From: Lysobacteraceae bacterium | Lineage (GTDB): Bacteria; Pseudomonadota; Gammaproteobacteria; DSM-19610 | Assembly (NCBI GenBank): GCA_020201295.1 | Contig: JAIVHA010000020.1 | Coordinates: forward strand, 1-8,703 | Direction of reading: 5' to 3' | Length of the DNA stretch: 8,703 nt | Shown: positions 1 to 5,635 of the stretch, piece by piece | How the letters are laid out: every line of letters starts with the position of its first letter | Position numbering within the stretch: the stretch's first letter is position 1 | Notes under the pieces: model-generated | Database searches by the model: none | What the model saw: only the letters and a program-made list of their open reading frames with translations | Told to the model about the DNA's origin: nothing | Program-made: the position numbers and the translations under genes

Positions 1-90
1 CAGCAGAAATCCAAGTTCAATATCTCCAGCAAGGACCAGGCGAAGGCCATTATCGAGGCCCTGCAGGGCTGGATCGGGGAGGAGGGCTGA
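1..90 (+). CDS. C-terminal end of an unidentified protein (partial)
   Basis: Frame 1 is open from the window edge to a TGA at 88-90 and gives 29 residues ending in LQGWIGEEG. The piece is hydrophilic, rich in Lys, Gln and Glu, and looks like a soluble amphipathic C-terminal helix (KDQAKAIIEALQGW). There is no membrane segment and no motif I recognise, so I assign no function. The reading frame could be a chance opening, but it ends just before a REP pair that sits between it and the convergent permease gene, which is typical of a real gene end in this window. The start and most of the protein lie outside the window. Confidence 0.6.
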   Translation, partial: QQKSKFNISSKDQAKAIIEALQGWIGEEG

Positions 91-109
91 TCCCCGGAGG
101 TGATCTCCT

Positions 110-173
110 GTAGGAGCGGCCTTTGGCCGCGAACTGGCGCTGGCGTTCATTCGCGGCCGAAGGCCGCTCCTAC
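110..173. repeat. REPIN-like inverted pair of REP elements, copy 1
   Basis: The left arm 110-133 and right arm 150-173 are inverted copies, 23 of 24 positions matching. The only mismatch is a T in the left arm facing a G in the right arm. The spacer is 16 bases (134-149). Each arm begins with the GTAG tetranucleotide typical of REP elements and then folds on itself (GCGGCC-TTT-GGCCGC). Two such arms in inverted orientation form a REPIN. It lies between two convergent genes (ends at 90 and 193), where it could serve as a bidirectional transcript end or protect mRNA 3' ends; that role is inferred. Confidence 0.85.
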
Positions 174-192
174 GGAGCCGGAGCCGGCCCGT

Positions 193-966
193 TCAGCTGC
201 GAATCCCTTTACCCTTGTTCAGCAGGTGCAGGCTGAAGCCGAACAGCCCGGCCACAAAGCCGAGGATGATGGCGTAGGAGGCCAGCAGGTTGATGTCACT
301 GATGCCGAGAAAGCCATAGCGGAAGGCGTTCACCATGTACAGAATGGGATTGATGAGGGACACTTTCTGCCAGAACTCCGGCAGCATGCTGATGGAGTAG
401 AAAATGCCGCCCAGGTAGATCAGCGGCGTGAGTACGAAGGTCGGGATGATGGAAATGTCATCGAAGCTGTTGGCGTAGATGCCGTTGATGAAACCGGCCA
501 GGGCGAACAGCACCGACGTCAGCATAACCACGCTGATGATCACTGCAAGATGGTGAATCTGCAGGTTGCTGAACAGCAGTGACACCAGGGTCACGGCCAG
601 GCCCACCGCCATGCCGCGCGCCACGCCGCCGGAGATAAAGCCCAGCAGGATGACATAATTCGGCATCGGGGAGACCAGCATCTCCTCGATGTTGTGCTGG
701 AACTTGGAGCCATAGAAGGATGACACCACATTCGCGTAGGAATTGGTGATCACTGCCATCATGATCAGCCCCGGGACGATGTAGTCCATGTAGCGCACAC
801 CGTCCATGTCGCCGATCTGGGAACCGATCAGGGTGCCGAAGATGACGAAATACAGGGCCGTGGTGATGACCGGCGGCAGGATGGTCTGGATCCAGATGCG
901 TGAGAAACGCAGGATCTCCCGGAACACGATCGTTTTGAAGGCGACGAATTTCTGCCGGGCATTCAT
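193..966 (-). CDS. yadH: ABC-2 type transporter permease, YadH-like
   Basis: This 257-residue inner-membrane protein is the membrane half of an ABC-2 exporter. Its length, start and sequence resemble E. coli YadH (about 256 residues), whose substrate is not established. Visible features are an N-terminal cytoplasmic stretch with the amphipathic FREILRFSRIWIQ segment, a first membrane helix (ILPPVITTALYFVIFGTLIG, about residues 29-48), and about five further hydrophobic segments. A polar loop (SSFYGSKFQHNIEEMLVSP) sits between helices 2 and 3, as is typical of the ABC-2 family. The ATG at 966-964 overlaps the TGA of the upstream ATPase gene (ATGA), so translation is probably coupled and the two proteins made in matched amounts. 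AGGGG lies upstream of the ATG. A drug- or lipid-exporter role is possible; the cargo cannot be read from sequence. Confidence 0.92.
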   Translation of the reverse strand: MNARQKFVAFKTIVFREILRFSRIWIQTILPPVITTALYFVIFGTLIGSQIGDMDGVRYMDYIVPGLIMMAVITNSYANVVSSFYGSKFQHNIEEMLVSPMPNYVILLGFISGGVARGMAVGLAVTLVSLLFSNLQIHHLAVIISVVMLTSVLFALAGFINGIYANSFDDISIIPTFVLTPLIYLGGIFYSISMLPEFWQKVSLINPILYMVNAFRYGFLGISDINLLASYAIILGFVAGLFGFSLHLLNKGKGIRS

Positions 967-1898
967 GGCCGCACCCCTGCCTGCCGGTCGTTGTCCACCA
1001 GGTACATGAACAGCTTTTCCAGTCGATTGGTCTTGTTGCGCATGCTCAATACCTGGATGTCCCGGGCCGTGAGATCGGCGAACAGCCGGTTGACGCTGGT
1101 GCCCCGGGAGATGTCCGCTTCCAGAGTGGTGTCATCCACCCTGCGCAGGACATGGCCCGGGATGTCCGGCAGGCTGGCCAATGGACGCGCCAGGTCCAGT
1201 ACGAAGGTTTCCATCTGCAGCTGGTGGAGCAACTGCTTCATGCCGGTATTCTCGATAACCCGACCCTCATCGATGATGGCGATGTTACGGCACAGGTTTT
1301 CCGCTTCCTCCAGGTAGTGGGTGGTGAGGATGATGGTGGTGCCCTGCCGGTTGATGGTCTTGAGGAACTCCCACATGGAATGGCGGATCTCGATGTCCAC
1401 GCCGGCGGTGGGCTCGTCGAGGATCAGCAGCCGCGGCCGGTGCACCAGGGCGCGGGCGATCATCAGCCGGCGCTTCATGCCCCCGGACAGGTTGCGCGCC
1501 GGACTGTGGCGCTTCTCCCACAAGCCGAGCTGTTTCAGATACTGCTCGGCACGCTCATATGCCAGCTTGCGCTCGATGCCGTAATAGCCGCCCTGGTTGG
1601 CGACGATTTCCACCACCGGCTCGAATACATTGAAGTTGAATTCCTGCGGCACCAGCCCCAGCTGGGACTTGGCGGCGGTCAGTTCCCGGTCCAGGTCATG
1701 GCCGAAGATGGCCACCTGGCCGCTGGTCTTGTTTACCAGGGAGGTGATGATGCCGATGGTGGTGGACTTGCCGGCGCCGTTGGGACCCAGCAAGGCGAAG
1801 AAGTCCCCCTCGGCCACTTCCAGGTCGATGCCCTTGAGGGCCTGCAGGCCATTGGCATAGGTCTTGGTGAGCTGGCGAATGGACAGGGCGGCGGTCAT
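963..1898 (-). CDS. yadG: ABC transporter ATP-binding protein, YadG-like
   Basis: This 311-residue cytoplasmic ATPase would drive the permease encoded immediately downstream. All nucleotide-binding motifs are present: Walker A GPNGAGKST (38-46), Q-loop Q85, signature LSGGM (137-141), Walker B LLILDE (157-162), D-loop AGVD (165-168) and switch H194. A C-terminal extension of about 100 residues follows, as in DrrA/NodI/YadG-type ATPases (E. coli YadG is about 308 residues). I chose the ATG at 1898 because MTAALSIRQLTKTY is the normal family N-terminus, with a weak AGG about eight bases upstream. An in-frame ATG at 1946 would add 16 residues (MLPSRAARIRNQPGPD) that look non-native and would overlap a possible -10 element. 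The LSGGM variant (M for Q) is common in this subfamily. Confidence is high for function and moderate for the yadG name. Confidence 0.92.
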   Translation of the reverse strand: MTAALSIRQLTKTYANGLQALKGIDLEVAEGDFFALLGPNGAGKSTTIGIITSLVNKTSGQVAIFGHDLDRELTAAKSQLGLVPQEFNFNVFEPVVEIVANQGGYYGIERKLAYERAEQYLKQLGLWEKRHSPARNLSGGMKRRLMIARALVHRPRLLILDEPTAGVDIEIRHSMWEFLKTINRQGTTIILTTHYLEEAENLCRNIAIIDEGRVIENTGMKQLLHQLQMETFVLDLARPLASLPDIPGHVLRRVDDTTLEADISRGTSVNRLFADLTARDIQVLSMRNKTNRLEKLFMYLVDNDRQAGVRP

Positions 1899-1936
1899 GT
1901 CAGGACCTGGTTGATTCCGGATGCGGGCAGCGCGCG

Positions 1937-1942
1937 ATGGTA
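1937..1942 (-). promoter_or_regulatory. Possible -10 element for the yadG-yadH pair
   Basis: On the minus strand this reads TACCAT, four of six matches to TATAAT, and would put a transcript start about 30 bases before the ATG at 1898. No good -35 lies 16-18 bases upstream (TGGACT occurs about 21 bases away), so this is a weak call. It does argue against the longer start at 1946. Confidence 0.25.
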
Positions 1943-1985
1943 GCACAGGCAGGCAACGGGATCAGTCCAGGAAGCGTGCGGGAAC

Positions 1986-2043
1986 CCCTGTAGGAGCGGG
2001 CTCTGCCCGCGAATGTTCGCGGGCAGAGCCCGCTCCTACAGGG
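1986..2043. repeat. REPIN-like inverted pair of REP elements, copy 2 (perfect 28-bp arms)
   Basis: Arms 1986-2013 and 2016-2043 are perfect inverted copies of 28 bases with only TG between them. Each arm again carries the GTAG head, and its inner hairpin is GCGGGC-TCT-GCCCGC, so the stem differs from copy 1 (GCGGCC/GGCCGC) by paired changes. It sits between the co-directional minus-strand 65-residue gene (ending at 2060) and the ABC pair (start 1898). It would form a very stable hairpin in either transcript, or a cruciform in DNA, and may separate the two transcription units. Confidence 0.9.
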
Positions 2044-2059
2044 ACCCATGGTGAAAGAT

Positions 2060-2257
2060 CTACCGGGACACCATCATGATCAGCAGCAGCACGAACAGCA
2101 CCACCAGGCCGATGGGCAACAGCAGTTTCTGCCAATCTTTTGCAGTGGCCTTGCGACTCTCCTCCAGGGAGGCCTTGAGGCCGGGACGAAACCAGAACAG
2201 GAGCGCCACTACCAGGGCCCCGACGAGCAGCATTTCCCAGGTGGCGGGGGATTCCAT
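2060..2257 (-). CDS. Small two-helix membrane protein of unknown function (65 aa)
   Basis: It encodes 65 residues with two clear hydrophobic segments, about residues 8-24 (EMLLVGALVVALLFWF) and 45-63 (LLLPIGLVVLFVLLLIMMV). These are joined by a basic/polar loop (RPGLKASLEESRKATAKDW), so it is probably an inner-membrane hairpin. The ATG at 2257 lies four bases after the TGA of the 108-residue gene. There is no convincing ribosome binding site of its own, so translation is probably coupled to that gene. I recognise no family. The tight pairing with another membrane protein suggests the two act together; nothing indicates a substrate or reaction. Confidence 0.72.
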   Translation of the reverse strand: MESPATWEMLLVGALVVALLFWFRPGLKASLEESRKATAKDWQKLLLPIGLVVLFVLLLIMMVSR

Positions 2258-2261
2258 GGGA

Positions 2262-2588
2262 TCAGCCGGCGGCCAGGGAGCGCAGGTAGGGCACGAAGGC
2301 CAGCACCAGGACTGCGCTCGCGGCCAGGTTCAGCCACAGGATGCGCCGGTAGCGGCCGCGTGCCGGGGCCTCGGCATCGATCATCCAGACCCGGCTCATG
2401 AGGGCATCGAGCAGCAGGCCCATGAGCACCACGGGGGAGAGGGCGGGGACCAGCACATTGGTCACCAGTGCCCAGCCGTCCCGGACTTCCCGGGCATCAC
2501 CACCAGGGGCCAGCACGACGAGCGAAAGGGTAATGGCCAGCAACAGCAACCGCATGGGGCCGATCTGGAGGAGAAGATTTGTGCTCAT
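2262..2588 (-). CDS. Small three-helix membrane protein of unknown function (108 aa)
   Basis: It encodes 108 residues with three likely membrane helices: about 10-29 (GPMRLLLLAITLSLVVLAP), 41-61 (LVTNVLVPALSPVVLMGLLLD) and 84-104 (LWLNLAASAVLVLAFVPYL). A polar loop carrying RVWMIDAEAPARGRYRR lies between helices 2 and 3. I chose the ATG at 2588 because AGGGA lies seven bases upstream. The in-frame ATG at 2624 would add 12 residues (MAGIPPPVRDPC) without such a site. The gene runs divergently from fbpA, and its start is 108 bases from the Fur box, so co-regulation with iron uptake is possible but unproven. No family recognised. Confidence 0.72.
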   Translation of the reverse strand: MSTNLLLQIGPMRLLLLAITLSLVVLAPGGDAREVRDGWALVTNVLVPALSPVVLMGLLLDALMSRVWMIDAEAPARGRYRRILWLNLAASAVLVLAFVPYLRSLAAG

Positions 2589-2595
2589 GCAAGGG

Positions 2596-2600
2596 TCCCT
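2596..2600 (-). promoter_or_regulatory. Ribosome binding site that fixes the 2588 start
   Basis: AGGGA on the minus strand, seven bases before the ATG at 2588. No comparable purine-rich site precedes the alternative ATG at 2624. Confidence 0.6.
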
Positions 2601-2687
2601 GACTGGCGGCGGGATGCCTGCCAAGTCCGCTACCCTACCAATCCCGGTACCTCCTGAGCAAGGCAGGGCAGGGATGGCACGCCGCTA

Positions 2688-2716
2688 TTGCAAGTGAGAA
2701 CGATTATTATTACCAT
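2688..2716 (+). promoter_or_regulatory. Predicted sigma70 promoter of fbpA
   Basis: A -35 TTGCAA (2688-2693) and a -10 TACCAT (2711-2716) are separated by exactly 17 bases. Each matches the consensus at four of six positions. The transcript would start near 2723, giving a leader of about 30 bases before the fbpA ATG at 2754. The Fur box lies between and over the two elements, which is the classic geometry of an iron-repressed promoter. Confidence 0.6.
2696..2714. promoter_or_regulatory. Fur box in the fbpA promoter
   Basis: The 19-base site GAGAACGATTATTATTACC matches the classical Fur consensus GATAATGATAATCATTATC at 14 of 19 positions and stands out as AT-rich in GC-rich DNA. It spans the spacer and part of the -10 of the predicted fbpA promoter, so iron-loaded Fur would block RNA polymerase. 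It is also upstream of the divergent minus-strand pair, which may share the control. The site fits the identity of fbpABC as iron uptake genes. Confidence 0.8.
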
Positions 2717-2753
2717 GTTTATCCATTCACACAGCGGGTCCCCTGGAAAAACC

Positions 2754-3770
2754 ATGAAGACAGTACTGTTCTCCATCCTGTTGCTCCTGATGCCGGTGTT
2801 CGGTCCGTTCGCCCTGGCCGCCGAGGTCAACCTCTATTCCGCGCGCCAGGAGGCCCTGATCAAACCCCTGCTGGATCGCTTCACGGAACAGACCGGCATC
2901 CAGGTCAACATGGTGAGTGCCAAGGACGACACCCTCATCAAGCGCCTGGAGAGTGAGGGCCGCAACAGCCCCGCCGATCTGCTGCTGACCGCCGATGCCG
3001 GGCGTCTGCACCGGGCGCGCGAACTGGGGGTGCTGGCGCCGGTGGAATCGACCACCCTGGAGCAGCGCATTCCCGCCAGTTACCGCGATCCCGAGGGCCA
3101 CTGGTTCGGTCTGTCCCTGCGTGCCCGCCCCATCCTCTACGCACGCGACCGGGTCGACCCCGAGCAGCTGTCGACCTATGCCGACCTCGCGGACCCACGC
3201 TGGAAGGGACGTATCTGTATCCGTTCCTCGAGCAATATCTATAACCAGTCCCTGGTGGCCGCCCGTATCGCGACCCATGGCGAGGCGGAGACCGAGGCCT
3301 GGGCGCGCGGCCTGGTGGGCAATTTTGCCCGTCCTCCCCAAGGTGGCGACCGCGACCAGATCAAGGCCGCCGCCGCCGGCCAGTGCGATATCGCCATCGC
3401 CAATACCTATTACCTGGCCGCCATGCTCAATGACTCCCAGGAATCGGAGCGGGCCAGCGCGGAACGCCTGGCGGTGTTCTGGCCCGACCAGGACGGTTCC
3501 GGGGTACATGTGAACGTCAGCGGCATTGGCTTGACCACGGCAGCCCGTAATCGGGAGCAGGCCCTGCGGCTGATGGAGTTCCTGGTCAGCGACGAGGCTC
3601 AGCGCTGGTACGCCGATACCAATCATGAGTATCCCGTGGTCGAGGGCATCGAGCCCAGCGACACCCTCAAGGCATGGGGACCCTTCAAGCCCGACGGGAT
3701 CAACCTCTCCGAGCTCGGCCGCTACAACGCCGACGCCCTGCGCCTGATGGACCGCGTGGGCTGGCGCTAG
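2754..3770 (+). CDS. fbpA: Fe3+ ABC transporter periplasmic substrate-binding protein
   Basis: This 338-residue precursor binds Fe3+ in the periplasm and delivers it to the FbpB permease. A Sec signal peptide is evident (MKTVLFSILLLLMPVFGPFALA, cleavage near 22). The mature protein begins AEVNLYSARQ, the usual first strand of the FbpA/IdiA/FutA family. The paired tyrosines of the iron site are Y219-Y220 (IANTYYLAAM), and Y163 (SSSNIYNQS) is the likely third ligand. In mature numbering these fall at about 141, 197 and 198, close to the Tyr142/198/199 set of Mannheimia FbpA. The His and Glu used by Haemophilus FbpA are replaced here (Q32 and A80), so this looks like the tyrosine-only class. I chose the ATG at 2754 because it starts the signal peptide, with a weak GGA six bases upstream. 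The upstream ATGs at 2688 and 2715 lie in promoter or leader sequence. It heads the fbp operon under a Fur box. Confidence 0.95.
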   Translation: MKTVLFSILLLLMPVFGPFALAAEVNLYSARQEALIKPLLDRFTEQTGIQVNMVSAKDDTLIKRLESEGRNSPADLLLTADAGRLHRARELGVLAPVESTTLEQRIPASYRDPEGHWFGLSLRARPILYARDRVDPEQLSTYADLADPRWKGRICIRSSSNIYNQSLVAARIATHGEAETEAWARGLVGNFARPPQGGDRDQIKAAAAGQCDIAIANTYYLAAMLNDSQESERASAERLAVFWPDQDGSGVHVNVSGIGLTTAARNREQALRLMEFLVSDEAQRWYADTNHEYPVVEGIEPSDTLKAWGPFKPDGINLSELGRYNADALRLMDRVGWR

Positions 3771-3806
3771 CCAGACAGGTGAAGCGCAAGGCCCCGTCCG
3801 GTTTTT

Positions 3807-3836
3807 CCGTCATCCCGGCGCATGCCGGGATGACGG
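3807..3836. repeat. Dispersed palindromic intergenic repeat in the fbpA-fbpB gap
   Basis: Perfect 13-base arms CCGTCATCCCGGC (3807-3819) and GCCGGGATGACGG (3824-3836) are separated by GCAT. The sequence resembles a palindrome family (CGTCATCCCGGC...GCCGGGATGACG) found dispersed between genes in many proteobacteria, and is distinct from the GTAG-type REPs in this window. A stable stem just 37 bases after the fbpA stop could shield fbpA mRNA from 3' exonucleases. It has no downstream T-tract, so it is unlikely to be an intrinsic terminator itself. Confidence 0.75.
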
Positions 3837-3890
3837 GGGTTCCTGGCATATCCAAGTACCATTCGTCCCGGCCACTTTTGCCGGAACGTC

Positions 3891-3924
3891 CGGCGGCCTA
3901 CAATAGCCGCCGTTTTGTTTTCCC
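3891..3924 (+). terminator. Terminator-like hairpin with T-tract between fbpA and fbpB
   Basis: A perfect 7-base GC stem, CGGCGGC (3891-3897) and GCCGCCG (3906-3912), with an 8-base loop is followed immediately by TTTTGTTTTCCC (3913-3924). This is the standard form of an intrinsic terminator. It ends only 14 bases before the GTG at 3938, inside a conserved operon, so partial termination (attenuation of fbpBC relative to fbpA) is more likely than a complete stop. The loop contains TACAAT (3899-3904), which could instead be a -10 box for a separate fbpB promoter. Its best -35 (TTTGCC at 3877) is poor. Confidence 0.6.
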
Positions 3925-3937
3925 TTAACCGCATTGC

Positions 3938-5635
3938 GTGTTCCAAGTTGGGTCTTGCTTGCAGACAGCACACTCCTTGACCAACTCTCTGGCCAGGCCT
4001 TTCCGGCTGCCGAGCCCCTGGCGCGCGGGCGTGATCCTGGTCGCCCTGGTGCTGGCCCTGCCGGTGCTGACGGTATTCGGCTTCGTGTTCCAGCCGGCCG
4101 GCGAGGTGTGGCGCCACCTGGCCGATACCGTGCTCAAGGATTACGTGTTCAACTCGGCGCTGTTGCTGCTGGGCGTGGGCCTGGGCACCCTGTTCGGGGG
4201 CGTGTCCAGCGCCTGGCTCTGTTCCATGTGCCAGTTCCCGGGACGCCGCGTATTCGAGTGGGCACTGCTGCTGCCCATGGCCATGCCGGCCTACATCATC
4301 GCCTACACCTACACCGGCATGCTGGATTTCGCCGGCCCGGTGCAGACCGGCCTGCGTGACTGGTTCGGCTGGTCCTACGGTGACTATTGGTTCCCGCAGA
4401 TCCGCTCCCTCGGCGGCGCCATCGTCATGCTGTCGCTGGTGCTCTATCCCTATGTCTACCTGCTGGCGCGCGCCGCCTTTCTGGAGCAGTCCATCTGCGT
4501 GCTGGAGGTCGGTCGTACCCTGGGTGCGGGCGCCTGGACCGGTTTTTTCCGCATTGCCCTGCCGCTGGCTCGCCCGGCGGTGATCGCCGGCCTGTCGCTG
4601 GCATTGATGGAGGCATTGGCGGATTACGGCACGGTGCAGTATTTCGGCGTGGCCACCTTTACCACCGGTATCTTCCGCACCTGGTTCGGCCTCGGCGATG
4701 CCGCCGCCGCGGCCCAGTTGGCGGCACTGATGATGAGTTTCGTGTTCATTCTCATCGTGCTGGAGCGCTGGTCGCGGCGCCAGGCCCGTTATCACCATAC
4801 CAGCGGTCGCTACCGGCATCTGCCACGCTATCAACTGCGCGGCTGGCGCGCGGTGGCCGCCTTCGGCCTGTGCCTGTTGCCGTTGCTGTTCGGTTTCCTG
4901 CTGCCGGCCGGGCAGCTGCTGGCCTGGGCGGCGCAGACCGCGGAACGGACCCTGGACGCCGAGTTCCTGCGCCTGGTGTGGAACAGCCTCGGCCTGGCGG
5001 GGGCGGCGGCGCTACTGGCGGTGTTGCTCGGCCTGTTCATGGCCTATGGCAAGCGCCTGCGCGGATCCTACGGGGTGGCGGCGGCAGTACGAGTGGCGGG
5101 TATGGGCTATGCCGTGCCCGGCACGGTCATCGCCGTGGGCGTGCTCATTCCCTTTGCCTGGATCGATAACCGCATCGACGCCTGGATGCGCGCCAGCTTC
5201 GATATTTCCACCGGCCTGTTGCTGAGCGGCACCCTGGTGGCCCTGCTGTTCGCCTACACCGTGCGCTTCCTCGCGGTGTCCCTGCAGACCGTGGAGGCGG
5301 GGCTCGGCAAGATCAAGCCCAGCATGGACGATGCGGCGCGCTCCCTGGGTCTGCCACCCAACCAGGTGCTGGCGCGCATCCACATGCCCATCATGCGCGG
5401 CAGCCTGCTCACGGCCCTGCTGCTGGTATTCGTGGACGTACTCAAGGAACTGCCGGCCACCCTGATCCTGCGTCCATTCAACTTCAACACCCTGGCGGTG
5501 CGCGCTTTCGAACTGGCTTCCGATGAGCGCCTGGCGGAATCCGCCACGGCGGCCCTGGCCATCGTGCTGGTAGGCATCATTCCGGTTATTCTCCTGAGTC
5601 GTTCCATTACCCGCGCACGTCCCGGCCATGAATAA
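3938..5635 (+). CDS. fbpB: Fe3+ ABC transporter permease, fused double-domain
   Basis: This inner-membrane channel for ferric iron has 565 residues from the GTG. It contains two homologous permease halves, each with the cytoplasmic EAA-type loop that contacts the ATPase: EVGRTLGAGAWTGFFRIALP in the first half (residues 190-209) and DAARSLGLPPNQVLARIHMP in the second (465-484). About 12 hydrophobic helices are visible, with a basic linker (RWSRRQARYHHTSGRYRH, about 277-294) between halves. This fused layout and length are standard for FbpB/SfuB/HitB. The start is uncertain: no Shine-Dalgarno site precedes the GTG at 3938 or the TTG codons at 3959 and 3977, and the in-frame stop at 3926 limits the choices. 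The TTG at 3977 (giving LTNSLARPFRL) may be the real start. The gene overlaps fbpC by 8 bases and follows a 167-base structured gap after fbpA. Confidence 0.93.
   Translation: MFQVGSCLQTAHSLTNSLARPFRLPSPWRAGVILVALVLALPVLTVFGFVFQPAGEVWRHLADTVLKDYVFNSALLLLGVGLGTLFGGVSSAWLCSMCQFPGRRVFEWALLLPMAMPAYIIAYTYTGMLDFAGPVQTGLRDWFGWSYGDYWFPQIRSLGGAIVMLSLVLYPYVYLLARAAFLEQSICVLEVGRTLGAGAWTGFFRIALPLARPAVIAGLSLALMEALADYGTVQYFGVATFTTGIFRTWFGLGDAAAAAQLAALMMSFVFILIVLERWSRRQARYHHTSGRYRHLPRYQLRGWRAVAAFGLCLLPLLFGFLLPAGQLLAWAAQTAERTLDAEFLRLVWNSLGLAGAAALLAVLLGLFMAYGKRLRGSYGVAAAVRVAGMGYAVPGTVIAVGVLIPFAWIDNRIDAWMRASFDISTGLLLSGTLVALLFAYTVRFLAVSLQTVEAGLGKIKPSMDDAARSLGLPPNQVLARIHMPIMRGSLLTALLLVFVDVLKELPATLILRPFNFNTLAVRAFELASDERLAESATAALAIVLVGIIPVILLSRSITRARPGHE

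Noticed and set aside
100..582. 160-codon plus-strand frame beginning in REP copy 1
   Set aside because: It starts inside a repeat and is antisense to the YadH-like permease, with Gln/Glu/Asp-rich shadow composition.
1152..1943. Long plus-strand open frame of 263 codons opposite the ABC ATPase
   Set aside because: It is antisense to a protein with all ABC motifs. High GC leaves complementary frames open and the translation shows no domain.
3877..3904. Independent sigma70 promoter for fbpB (TTTGCC, 16 bases, TACAAT)
   Set aside because: The -10 is good but the -35 is poor, and the same bases form the loop of a better-supported terminator hairpin. Kept only as an alternative.
3779..3928. Short open frame (GTG start) across the fbpA-fbpB gap that could be a leader peptide
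   Set aside because: Its central residues (VIPAHAGMT) are the known translation of the dispersed palindrome, a classic spurious ORF, and no ribosome binding site or coding pattern supports it.
3767..4834. 355-codon minus-strand open frame over the fbpB region
   Set aside because: It is rich in Gln, His, Gly and Arg, typical of antisense frames in GC-rich DNA, and lies opposite the conserved permease and the repeat region.
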